DNA from: Halosimplex pelagicum
GTDB taxonomy: Archaea > Halobacteriota > Halobacteria > Halobacteriales > Haloarculaceae
DNA length: 64,000 bases
Reading direction: 5' to 3'
NCBI RefSeq assembly: GCF_013415905.1
Contig: NZ_CP058909.1
Location: 930,001-994,000 of the forward strand
Below the pieces are notes generated by a model. It did no database searches, had not been told where the DNA came from, and saw only the letters and a list, made by a program, of their open reading frames with translations. Shown here piece after piece: positions 56,524 through 64,000 of the stretch. The position numbers and the translations under genes are program-made. The stretch's first letter is position 1. Each line of letters opens with the position of its first letter.

Positions 56524-56910
56524 ATGACAGCGCAGTCGGATGCGGAACGGCGGACGACCCACCCACCGGAGACGGACGGGCGGTTTCCGGTTCCGCTGCG
56601 CGGGGTCGCCGTCGACGCCGAGACTCGCTGCGGTCACTACGACGACGCGGTCGACGTGGTCGCGATCCGATTCTCCTGCTGTGACTGCTACTACCCCTGT
56701 TTCCGGTGTCACGAAACGCTCGCCGACCACGAGCCCGAGCGCATCGCCCGCGAGTCGTTCGACGACCCGGGAGTCCTCTGCGGTGTCTGCGGCGAGAGAC
56801 TCTCGGTCCGCGAGTACCTCGACTGCGACGACGCCTGCCCGGCCTGCGGCGCGTCGTTCAATCCCGGCTGTCGTCGCCACCGGGACCGATATTTCGCTGT
56901 CGAGGAGTGA
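56524..56910 (+). CDS. CHY zinc-finger protein
   Basis: A 128-residue protein with the CHY finger: TRCGHYDDAVDVVAIRFSCC (about 34-53), then DCYYPCFRCHE (about 54-64), and three further CxxC sites (CGVC, CPAC and C near 85-120). It may bind several zinc ions and nucleic acids or assist redox folding. It follows purC by 16 bases, possibly co-transcribed. Confidence 0.88.
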   Translation: MTAQSDAERRTTHPPETDGRFPVPLRGVAVDAETRCGHYDDAVDVVAIRFSCCDCYYPCFRCHETLADHEPERIARESFDDPGVLCGVCGERLSVREYLDCDDACPACGASFNPGCRRHRDRYFAVEE

Positions 56911-56978
56911 CCCCGCTCCGGAGACCGATCGCGCGGTCGGCCACCGACACGTGCGAGCCGTAGCTTCAAGTACGGGAA

Positions 56979-56996
56979 CGGGACCAGCCGGTCCCG
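56979..56996 (+). terminator. 7-bp GC hairpin after the purC operon
   Basis: CGGGACC (56979-56985) and GGTCCCG (56990-56996) form a perfect 7-bp stem with an AGCC loop, 69 bases past the CHY gene. There is no T-run, so it may only slow the polymerase or protect the 3' end. The rest of the 201-base gap is unremarkable. Confidence 0.45.
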
Positions 56997-57111
56997 TGAC
57001 CTGAGTTCCGTCGCAGAGCGTTCCGCGAGAGCGCGACACATCGCTCTGCGTCCGTCCGTGTCGCCTGTTCGCCAGAGAATCGCCGAGCGTCGACCGGAGA
57101 GCCGTTCGCGG

Positions 57112-58104
57112 TCAGTCGTCGGCTTCGGCTTCCGGTTCGTCCTCGCCCTGATCGGCGACGTACTCACCGAGGCCGTCGATCGGGCGGTCTGGGTTGGCCT
57201 GGTCCAGATCGCGGGGGGCGCCCAGCTGCGCGTCGGTGTCTTCGGGGTCGCGCAGTTTCGTCCGCCCGCGGTGGACGGTTACCTCGTCGGTGAGATGCAG
57301 GTCGATGGCCTCCAGCAGCGCCTCCGCTTCGAGGGGCTGACCGATCTCCTGGAGCTCCTCCTCGGTAGCGTCGTCGGGGACGTTGAACGCCCGCTGGGTG
57401 ATGATCGGGCCCTGGTCCAGGTCCGTCGTCACGTAGTGGGCGGTGACGCCCGCGATGCGGACTCCTTCCTCGATGGCCTGCATGTACGCCGACGCGCCGG
57501 GGAACGACGGCAAGAGCGAGGGATGGACGTTGATGATGCGGTCCTCGTAGCGGAACACCACGTCCGGGCTGAGGATGCGCATGTACCGCGCCAGCACCAC
57601 CAGATCGGTGTCGTACTCCGCCAGGAGGTCGAGCAGTTCGCTCTCGTCGGGCGTGCCCTTCTCGTCGCCGATGTCGTGGAAGGGCACGTCGTACTTCTCG
57701 GCGAGCGGCTGCAGGTCGGAGTGGTTGCCGATGACGACCTCCACGTCGGCACCCAGGTTTCCGCTGGCCCACGCCTCGAAGATCGCCTCCAGGCAGTGGG
57801 ACTCCTTGGTGACGAGGACGGCGATCTGCTGGGTCTCGCGGTCGTCGGGGAACCGAACCTGCACGTCGACGCCGAGGTCGTCGCCGAGGTCGTGGAGCTT
57901 CTCCCGCAGGGTCTCCTCCTTGACGATCATCTCGGAGGTGTCGACCCGCATCGTCATGCGGAAGACGCCCTCGCGGACCGCCTGGTCCAGATCCTCGATG
58001 TTGATGTTGCGCTCGAACAGCGTCGAGGTGATCTCCGCGATGAGCCCCGTGTCGTCGTCGCCGACGACGACGATCTCGGTCAGATCGCTGGTCACGGCGA
58101 CCAC
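57112..58104 (-). CDS. purU: Formyltetrahydrofolate deformylase
   Basis: A 330-residue protein started with GTG. An ACT-like domain (about 1-85) is followed by the formyltransferase/deformylase core (about 90-270): catalytic Asn and His in INVHPSLLPSFPGASAY (about 193-209) and the Asp in TTDLDQGPIITQ (about 228-239). The usual family length is about 280; the extra acidic C-terminus (about 50 residues) is a haloarchaeal addition. It releases formate from 10-formyl-THF for purine synthesis. A second GTG three codons in is also possible. Confidence 0.9.
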   Translation of the reverse strand: MVAVTSDLTEIVVVGDDDTGLIAEITSTLFERNINIEDLDQAVREGVFRMTMRVDTSEMIVKEETLREKLHDLGDDLGVDVQVRFPDDRETQQIAVLVTKESHCLEAIFEAWASGNLGADVEVVIGNHSDLQPLAEKYDVPFHDIGDEKGTPDESELLDLLAEYDTDLVVLARYMRILSPDVVFRYEDRIINVHPSLLPSFPGASAYMQAIEEGVRIAGVTAHYVTTDLDQGPIITQRAFNVPDDATEEELQEIGQPLEAEALLEAIDLHLTDEVTVHRGRTKLRDPEDTDAQLGAPRDLDQANPDRPIDGLGEYVADQGEDEPEAEADD

Positions 58105-58301
58105 CGACGGGACGCCGACGAGCGAGTGTGCGAACGGACAGTCATCGGGTAACGCTGACGGGCGTCTGTGCCTAAAGCGTTCTCGTCGCTCGCCGTCGCG
58201 TCACACGGGTCGGCCGCTCCGGGCGGTCCGCCGGTATCAGCGATGGATCGCGTACGCAGAGAGTTATTACGCTGGAGTCGAAACGATGGGCAGAGACGGA
58301 C

Positions 58302-59273
58302 ATGCCCGAACTGATTGTGTTGTGCGTCGACGCCGACGAGACCGAGTGCGCGGCTACGCGCGAGGCTCTCGTCGCGGACGGCGAAGTCGAGGTAACGGTG
58401 GCCGACTCGGTCGCTGCGGCAGGCGACGCCCTCGAAGCCGGGGGCGTCGACTGCGTCGTCACCGACTACGACCTCCCGGACGGGACCGGCCTCGACGTCG
58501 CCGCGCTGGTCCGGGAGACGACGCCCGACACGCCGTGTATCCTCTTTACCGACGCGTCGCCCGACCGGATCGACACCGCCGACCGCGAGGACGTGGTCGT
58601 CGAGTACCTCCCGCGGGACACCCCCGATGCCCGGGAAGCGCTGGCTCGCATGGTCGGCAACCTCGTCAGCCAGCGCACGCAGGTCGGCTACCCGCTCCCG
58701 ACGCGGGAAGACGAGCGGCTCGCCGCGCTCGAACAGTACGACCGTCCGGGCATGGCGGCCGCCGACGCGTTCGACCGGCTGACGGCGCTCGCCCGGGCGC
58801 ACTTCGGCGTGAACGTCGCCTTCGTCGGTGTGATCGACGCCCACGAAGAGCGCTTTCTCGCCTGCGCCGGGGCCTCCTGGGAGACGCTCTCCCGCGAGGA
58901 CTCGATGTGTACCCACACGATCCTCCGGGACGACCTGATGGTCGTCGAGGACACCCACACCGACGACCGGTTCGCCGACAACGACCGCCTCGACGAACTG
59001 AACATCCGCGCCTACGCCGGCGTCCCGCTGGAGACGCCGCGCGGCGCGACGATCGGCGCCTTCTGTCTGACTCACGACGAGCCGCGCTCGTTCACCGACG
59101 ACGAACTCGCCGACCTGCGGCGATTCGCCGACGAAGCGATGGACCAGCTCGAACTGCGTCGCCAGCTCAACGGGTCCGGGGACAGCCACGAGACGGACGG
59201 CGACGAGCGCGACGCGGCCGAACACACGGAGACGGGGACGGGGACCGGAGACGACGGCGGTGATGGCCCGTGA
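58302..59273 (+). CDS. Receiver-GAF signalling protein
   Basis: A 323-residue protein. Receiver domain (about 1-120): acid residues in VDADETE (about 9-15) and phospho-acceptor Asp in VTDYDLPDGTG (near 54-58). GAF domain (about 148-285): FGVNVAFVGVIDAHEERFLA, CTHTILRDDLMVVEDTHTDD, RAYAGVPLETP. The C-terminal tail is acidic and low in complexity. There is no kinase or DNA-binding domain, so output may be through the co-translated partner (4-base overlap). Confidence 0.85.
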   Translation: MPELIVLCVDADETECAATREALVADGEVEVTVADSVAAAGDALEAGGVDCVVTDYDLPDGTGLDVAALVRETTPDTPCILFTDASPDRIDTADREDVVVEYLPRDTPDAREALARMVGNLVSQRTQVGYPLPTREDERLAALEQYDRPGMAAADAFDRLTALARAHFGVNVAFVGVIDAHEERFLACAGASWETLSREDSMCTHTILRDDLMVVEDTHTDDRFADNDRLDELNIRAYAGVPLETPRGATIGAFCLTHDEPRSFTDDELADLRRFADEAMDQLELRRQLNGSGDSHETDGDERDAAEHTETGTGTGDDGGDGP

Positions 59274-59932
59274 GCCTGCAGGAGACGACGTACACGTTCG
59301 AGAGCCTGCCCCTGCGAGGCGTCGAGACGGGGACCAACATCCTCGTCACCGGGCCGGCGCTGGGCGGCATCCGCGAGCTGACGATGCGGATGCTCCTGCG
59401 CCGGCACTCCCGCGAGGGGACGCTGTTCATCGCCGCCGACGTCGACGGCCGCGAGACGCTGTCGGCCTACGAGGCGCTCGGGGGCGATCTGGACTTCGCG
59501 CGGGTCGGCGTCGTCGACTGCACGGAGAACGGGGCCGACGACGAGAGCTGCAACGTCCACGCGGTCGGGAGCCCGGCGGACCTGACCGGCGCCGGCATCG
59601 AGTTCTCCTCGCTGTACGAGCGGATCCACGAGAACGGCGCCGCGCGGGTCCGAACCGGCGTGTACACGCTCTCCCCGTTCGTCGTCTACGCGCCCGCCAA
59701 GTCCGTGTTCCGCTTCGTCCACACGCTGACCGGCCGCATCCGCACCGCCGACGGCCTCGGCGTCTGCGCCATCGACCCCGACGCCGTCGACGACCAGACC
59801 CTCTCGTCGATCGCCCAGGCGTTCGACGGCCAGGTCGAACTCCGCGAGGTCGACGGCCAGCGCGCCGTCCGCGTCCGCGGCCTGCCCGACCAGCCCGACG
59901 GCTGGCAGCCCGTCGAGTTCGACGCCGCCTGA
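59270..59932 (+). CDS. RecA/KaiC-like fold protein with degenerate P-loop
   Basis: A 220-residue protein starting with GTG that overlaps the receiver-GAF stop by four bases. It has the fold of GvpD/KaiC-like haloarchaeal proteins (DUF7504-like): VETGTNILVTGPALGGIREL at about 18-37, where the Lys-Thr of Walker A is lost, and GLGVCAIDPDAVDD near 163-176. It probably does not hydrolyse ATP. Coupling suggests a complex with the receiver-GAF protein. Confidence 0.75.
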   Translation: MSLQETTYTFESLPLRGVETGTNILVTGPALGGIRELTMRMLLRRHSREGTLFIAADVDGRETLSAYEALGGDLDFARVGVVDCTENGADDESCNVHAVGSPADLTGAGIEFSSLYERIHENGAARVRTGVYTLSPFVVYAPAKSVFRFVHTLTGRIRTADGLGVCAIDPDAVDDQTLSSIAQAFDGQVELREVDGQRAVRVRGLPDQPDGWQPVEFDAA

Positions 59933-60043
59933 ACCCCGGGCGCCGGTGACCGCCCGCGGCCGCTCGTACCACTTCAGGTCCGACGCGGCGCCGACCGGGG
60001 CGAGTCAAAACCGTTTTCTCCCGGCGCCGCCGCCACTCAGGTG

Positions 60044-60295
60044 ATGACTGCCTACACCGCGACGGTCGAGGTCCGCCTGAAACACGGCGTGCTCGACCCC
60101 GAGGCGGAGACGACCGGCCGCGCGCTCGAACGGCTCGGGTTCGAACTCGAGGACCTGCGGGCCGCCGACCTGTTCGAGGTCGACCTCGACGCCGAGAGCG
60201 CCGACGGCGCGGCCGAGCGCGCCGGCGAGATGGCCGAGCGCCTCCTCGCCAACCCGACCATCCACGACTACGAGGTCACCGTCGAGGAACGATGA
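60044..60295 (+). CDS. purS: FGAM synthase subunit PurS
   Basis: An 83-residue protein started at MTAYTATVEV; a GTG one codon earlier is possible. The pattern VRLKHGVLDPEAETTGRALE and the closing strand DYEVTVEE are typical of PurS. It bridges PurL and PurQ in formylglycinamidine ribonucleotide synthesis. Its stop overlaps purQ by four bases. Confidence 0.94.
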   Translation: MTAYTATVEVRLKHGVLDPEAETTGRALERLGFELEDLRAADLFEVDLDAESADGAAERAGEMAERLLANPTIHDYEVTVEER

Positions 60296-60969
60296 CCGTC
60301 GCAGTCGTGCAGTTCGGCGGGTCCAACTGCGACCGCGACACCGTCCAGGCGCTCGCCCATCTCGGTATCGACGCCGAACTCGTCTGGCACGAGGGCGGCC
60401 TGCCCGAGGACACCACGGGCGTCGTCCTCCCCGGCGGCTTCTCCTACGGCGACTACCTCCGCGCCGGCGCGATGGCCGCCCGGTCGCCCGTCATGAGCGA
60501 GGTCCGCGAGGCGGCCGATTCCGGCACGCCCGTCCTCGGTATCTGCAACGGCGCCCAGATCGGCTGCGAGTCGTCGCTGACGCCCGGCGCCTTCACCACC
60601 AACGAGAGCGCCCGCTTCCAGTGCGAGCGCGTCAACCTCCGCGTCGAGAACGCCGAAACGCCGTGGACCAGCCACTTCGAGGAGGGCGAGGTCGTCGAGT
60701 TCCCCATCGCCCACGGCGAGGGCCGCTACGAGATCGACGACGATCGGCTGGACGAACTCGAAACCGACGACCGAGTCCTCTTTCGCTACTGCGACGAGGA
60801 CGGCGAGGCCACCCCCGAGGCGAACCCCAACGGCTCGAAACACAGCGTCGCGGGCGTCCTCGGCGAACGGGACTCCGTCGCCGTCCTGATGCCCCACCCC
60901 GAGCGCGTCTCCCTGCCCGACATCGGGCGCACCGACGGCCAGGGCGTCCTCCGCGCGTTCGGCGAGTAG
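60292..60969 (+). CDS. purQ: FGAM synthase glutaminase subunit PurQ
   Basis: A 225-residue class I glutamine amidotransferase. FGGSNCDRDT opens the protein, the nucleophile Cys is in VLGICNGAQIG (about 82-92), and the His-Glu pair is in MPHPERVSLPD near 198-208. It releases ammonia from glutamine for PurL. Coupled to purS by ATGA overlap; purL is elsewhere. Confidence 0.95.
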   Translation: MTVAVVQFGGSNCDRDTVQALAHLGIDAELVWHEGGLPEDTTGVVLPGGFSYGDYLRAGAMAARSPVMSEVREAADSGTPVLGICNGAQIGCESSLTPGAFTTNESARFQCERVNLRVENAETPWTSHFEEGEVVEFPIAHGEGRYEIDDDRLDELETDDRVLFRYCDEDGEATPEANPNGSKHSVAGVLGERDSVAVLMPHPERVSLPDIGRTDGQGVLRAFGE

Positions 60970-60972
60970 CGC

Positions 60973-61182
60973 TCAGCCGTCGCCGCTCGTCCGTTCCCCG
61001 GAGTCGCGCTCCTCGCGCAGCTCCTCGACTTCCGCCTCCAGTTCTTCGATCCGTTCGTCGTCCCCGGAGTCGGTGACGCGACGGACGAGGTAGACGACGC
61101 CGCCGATCACGCCGGCGACGATACCGAGATTCACGAGGACGACGATCAGCTCCGTCAGCCCGAGGATCAGCAGGGGGACCAT
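60973..61182 (-). CDS. Small membrane protein with coiled-coil tail
   Basis: A 69-residue protein with one long or two short hydrophobic spans at about 3-33 (LLILGLTELIVVLVNLGIVA, IGGVVYLV) and a charged coiled coil (DERIEELEAEVEELREERDS). It resembles preprotein- or phage-shock-like small anchors common in haloarchaea, sometimes placed in DUF7859-type families. Function unknown. It converges with purQ, three bases apart. Confidence 0.7.
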   Translation of the reverse strand: MVPLLILGLTELIVVLVNLGIVAGVIGGVVYLVRRVTDSGDDERIEELEAEVEELREERDSGERTSGDG

Positions 61183-61256
61183 ACCGGCGATCTGTTCGGT
61201 GCGCGACTTGTATCTGTGGGGTCAGCGCGGCGCCCGCTCGCCGCGGTTCCGACGGT

Positions 61257-61820
61257 TCACTCCCTGTCGAGCGCCAGCGCGGCCTCGTACACTTCGCGGG
61301 TGTGGTCGGGGTTGAACACCTCCTCGGGCAACGACCCCAGCCAGGCCGCCTCGGTGATCTCCTCGTCGGGGTCGCCCAGGTCCCCGCCGTCGGCCACCGC
61401 CGGGTCGGTCGCGCGACACAGGAAGTGGACGAACGCCATCTCGACGCGGCGCTCGCCGTCCCCGTCACGCTCGCCGCCCCCGTCGGCGGCGGCCTCGCAG
61501 GTGACGACGCTCTCGTCGACGCCGACGGGTCGCACGGGCTCGACCGCGACCCCGGTCTCCTCGCGCACCTCCCGGACGACCGCGTCGGCCAGCCCCTCGC
61601 CGTCTTCGACCGCGCCGCCCGGGAGCGTCCACTCCGTGGGATACGCCTCGTTGCGGATGGCCAGCAGGCGCTCGCCGTCGAGGACGACGCCCGCGACGCC
61701 CCAGCCCGACCGGAACACCTCGGCGTCGCGCAGTTCGTCGAACCGCTCGGCGTCGACCGCGTGGCGTTCCCGCCGGACGACAAGGTCGTCGTAGCGCCGG
61801 CGCGGGTCGGTCCGCTCCAT
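61257..61820 (-). CDS. Nudix hydrolase
   Basis: A 187-residue protein started at MERTDPRRRY. The Nudix box is complete: GGAVEDGEGLADAVVREVRE then ETGV (about 78-101), with G-x5-E-x7-REVREETGV. A long N-terminal helix and the later EITEAAWLGSLPEEV agree. It hydrolyses a nucleoside diphosphate derivative; the substrate is not visible. An upstream ATG (61913) would add 31 residues without the family's character. Confidence 0.9.
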   Translation of the reverse strand: MERTDPRRRYDDLVVRRERHAVDAERFDELRDAEVFRSGWGVAGVVLDGERLLAIRNEAYPTEWTLPGGAVEDGEGLADAVVREVREETGVAVEPVRPVGVDESVVTCEAAADGGGERDGDGERRVEMAFVHFLCRATDPAVADGGDLGDPDEEITEAAWLGSLPEEVFNPDHTREVYEAALALDRE

Positions 61821-61999
61821 GGCCGTCCGGTTGCCTCTCCCGGCCGATAATCCCATCGGACCGCGACACCTGCGGGTCGTCAGTCGAGACCAGAACGGTC
61901 GAATATCCGACATCGACTACTCGGCAAGCATGGTTTCCCGGGCGGTGCAGATCGAGCCGGTGGACCGGTGGACGACGGGACCCGGAACGGGGGCGACGG

Positions 62000-63592
62000 T
62001 CAGTCGCCGCCCTGGTCGAGCATCAGATTCCGGAGCACGTCACCGTAGGCCGGGCGGGTGACCAGTACGCCGATGAGGACGCCGACGATGGTGACGATGG
62101 CGAAGCCCTGCAGATCCCCGAGCGAGAGGAAGGCGAGCGGGCTCATGGCGATGATGGTCGTCACGGCGGCGGCGCCGATGACCCAGAACGCCTTGCGGAA
62201 GCGGCTCTGGAACACCCTGCCGGTGGCGACCTGTCCCTCGTCGAGGATCTCGTCGGCGATGATCAGCAGGTCGTCGACCCCGGTCCCGATGACGGCGATG
62301 AACCCGGCGATATACGAGAGGTTCAGCGGGAGGCCGATGGCCGCGGCGAACCCGAGCAGCAGGTACACCTCGGCGGCGGCGGTCGCCAGCATCGGGAGGG
62401 CGACGCGGGGGTCCCGGTAGCGCAGGAAGACCGAGCCGCTGACCGCGAGCCATGCGATCAGGCCGGTCAGCAGCGCCTGCCACTTGAACCGGTCACCGAG
62501 GCTCTGCTGGAGGAACAGGACGGTCCCGTTCTCGACGGCCAGCCGCGTCGGCAGCGCACCGGCCCGGAGGTTGACCTGCAGGCGCTGGGCCTCGTCGGTC
62601 GACCGCGTCTGCATGACGAACGACGGCGCCGTCACGAACTCGCCGGACTCGATGTCCTCCGCGAGGCCCGGATCGAGGCCGGCCGCGTACACGATCTCCC
62701 CGTCGACGGTCGTGTACAGACAGTACCCCGGATCGTCCGGGCTCTGGCGGTACCGACAGCTCTGCGGTCCGGTCGCCTCGCTGGACGTGAACCCGAGGTC
62801 GACGAGGTCACGGGAGTAGTTCTGCGCGGCGTCTTCGGTCAGCGTGATCGGGACGATGGGTTGACCGCCTTCGGTCACGTCCGCGAGGCCGATCTGGGAG
62901 TTCTCCAGCTGGCGGTTCGTCAGTACCGTCTGGTTGCGGTAGACGGTGCCGTTGTCGGTGTCGACGGGGCGGGTGGCGACGATGGTGACTGCGCCCTCGT
63001 CGCCGATGAGGTTGAGCACCTCGGTGGTGTTGGCGTTGGGCACGTCGACGACGACGTAGTTCTCGCCGGTCGCCGAGCGCTGGGTCGCCACCTGTCCGCC
63101 GCTCAGCCCGCCGCGGTTGATCTTCGCGGTGATCGTCTCCACGGTCTGCTGGCGGGTCTGGGCGGTCACACCGTTCCGTATCGTCGCCTCGTCACCGTCG
63201 AGACCCGCTTCCGTCAGCGCCGTCCGGAACCGCTGTTCGCTGACGTTCTCGACGAGCACCTCGACGGCGTCGCCGTTGCCGGTGTTCAACACGACCGATA
63301 CGTCCCCCGTCGAGACGTTCAACTGGTTGCCAACGGTCTGGCGGATGCTCGACCGCTGGCCCTGTTCGATCTCGAGGTTCTCGGCGGTGGTCCCGACGAG
63401 CGGGGCGCGGATGCGCGACCCGCCGGCCAGTTCCAGTCCGAACTGGAGGTTCGTCGGCCCCGTCGCGGCCCCGTACGAGGAGCTGTTGTTCGCGCCGGCG
63501 TCGGGCGCCCCCGCCGGGCCGAACAGCGCGAACGTCGACGCGAGGACGAACACGACGAGCATGACGATCCGCCAGTTCTCGCGGAGGTTCAT
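62000..63592 (-). CDS. secD: Preprotein translocase subunit SecD
   Basis: A 530-residue membrane protein started at MNLRENWRIV, coupled to secF by ATGA overlap. Span 1 is at about 8-26, an external domain of about 330 residues follows (with GLELAGGSRI near 52, the SecD D1-type motif), and five spans lie at about 370-520 with GTGVDDLLIIADEI. SecDF uses the ion gradient to help pull proteins out of the SecYE channel. It sits downstream of secF, the usual haloarchaeal order. Confidence 0.95.
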   Translation of the reverse strand: MNLRENWRIVMLVVFVLASTFALFGPAGAPDAGANNSSSYGAATGPTNLQFGLELAGGSRIRAPLVGTTAENLEIEQGQRSSIRQTVGNQLNVSTGDVSVVLNTGNGDAVEVLVENVSEQRFRTALTEAGLDGDEATIRNGVTAQTRQQTVETITAKINRGGLSGGQVATQRSATGENYVVVDVPNANTTEVLNLIGDEGAVTIVATRPVDTDNGTVYRNQTVLTNRQLENSQIGLADVTEGGQPIVPITLTEDAAQNYSRDLVDLGFTSSEATGPQSCRYRQSPDDPGYCLYTTVDGEIVYAAGLDPGLAEDIESGEFVTAPSFVMQTRSTDEAQRLQVNLRAGALPTRLAVENGTVLFLQQSLGDRFKWQALLTGLIAWLAVSGSVFLRYRDPRVALPMLATAAAEVYLLLGFAAAIGLPLNLSYIAGFIAVIGTGVDDLLIIADEILDEGQVATGRVFQSRFRKAFWVIGAAAVTTIIAMSPLAFLSLGDLQGFAIVTIVGVLIGVLVTRPAYGDVLRNLMLDQGGD

Positions 63593-64000
63593 CGGGCCAC
63601 CCCCTCGTACTTGTACCAGCGAAGCAGGCTCAGGTTCAGCATGTAGGTGTTCATGAGGTCGGCGGTCAGTCCGAACACGAGCACGATCGCGAGATCCGGC
63701 AGCAGCGGGATACCGAACAGCGACGAGACGATCCACATGACGACCATCGCGGAGATGGAGGTGATGGTCATCGTCACACCGGTCTGCATCGCGCGGTAGG
63801 TGCTCTCGTAGAAGCTCCCGCGCCGGCGGAGGATGTGGTTGTTCAGCAGGATGTCCGAGTCGACGGAGTACCCGATCAGCATCAGCAGCGCCGCCACCGA
63901 GCCCAGCGAGAGCTTGATCTGGAAGACGTTCATCAGCGCGAGCGGGATGATGATGTCCGAGAACGCCGAGATGACGACCGCGATGGAGGGAACGAACGTC
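63589..64000 (-). CDS. secF: Preprotein translocase subunit SecF, C-terminal part
   Basis: The frame enters from the right edge and ends at 63589, giving 136 visible residues. LSLGSVAALLMLIGYSVDSD, then LLNNHILRRRG, is the signature of SecF span 4-5, and VFGLTADLMNTYMLNLSLLR the last span. The start is beyond the window. It overlaps secD by four bases and works in the SecDF complex. Confidence 0.93.
   Translation of the reverse strand, partial: TFVPSIAVVISAFSDIIIPLALMNVFQIKLSLGSVAALLMLIGYSVDSDILLNNHILRRRGSFYESTYRAMQTGVTMTITSISAMVVMWIVSSLFGIPLLPDLAIVLVFGLTADLMNTYMLNLSLLRWYKYEGVAR

Noticed and set aside
57058-58152. Plus-strand 364-codon frame
   Set aside because: Antisense to purU, which has the HPSLLP motif.

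Overview
The window looks like part of a haloarchaeal (class Halobacteria) chromosome. Proteins are very acidic, third codon positions are almost all G or C, mRNAs are often leaderless with a TTTAWA-like box about 27 bases ahead of the start, Tat signals outnumber Sec signals, and many proteins are known only from haloarchaea. The gene content would fit a Haloarculaceae-type host, but I cannot fix the genus.

Bases 1 to about 28,300 are the right-hand part of an integrated tailed virus (siphovirus-like). In order: a neck and tail module (1-4,624: neck protein, head-closure and tail-completion proteins, tail tube, a tail-assembly chaperone with a G GGA AAC slippery site, tape measure); a cargo island (4,630-8,444: membrane protein, RelE/ParE-type toxin-antitoxin pair, Tat-exported protein with small zinc proteins, HNH endonuclease); distal tail and host-recognition genes (8,507-16,397: tail-tip proteins, Gly-rich/FnIII adhesin, beta-propeller fibre, jelly-roll protein, hub); a leftward operon with two related winged-helix regulators (16,407-17,940); a divergent switch region; rightward early operons of tiny overlapping genes (18,129-20,039 and 21,948-26,780) separated by a Tat lipoprotein, two divergent VapB-like genes and a hairpin-rich non-coding stretch; and a leftward tyrosine integrase (26,747-28,090). 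Just past the integrase lies a start-less 3' gene fragment that may mark the attachment site. Terminase, portal, capsid and replication genes must lie left of the window.

From 28,330 to 64,000 the chromosome is ordinary. It carries a BtuF-like binding protein, bacterial-type leuS, a Bat-type PAS/GAF regulator, archaetidylserine decarboxylase, peroxiredoxin, Hsp20, prephenate dehydratase, a ferredoxin-type nitrite reductase, tRNA-Lys(UUU) with a duplicated 3' end, a Tat DUF7405-like protein, the E1-like enzyme UbaA, a sensorless chemotaxis-type transducer, an M32 carboxypeptidase, a second Bat-like regulator, tandem membrane-winged-helix paralogues, cofH, a CaCA exchanger, vapBC, purC, a CHY zinc-finger protein, purU, a receiver-GAF protein with a degenerate RecA-like partner, purSQ, a Nudix hydrolase, secD and the end of secF. 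Purine synthesis (purC, purU, purS, purQ) and secDF are the recognisable pathway groups.

No gap longer than 300 bases lacks a gene. The largest (21,686-21,947, 28,091-28,329, 40,132-40,377, 41,407-41,642) are described in the entries where they hold something; in 40,132-40,377 I see nothing beyond promoter-like AT-rich patches.
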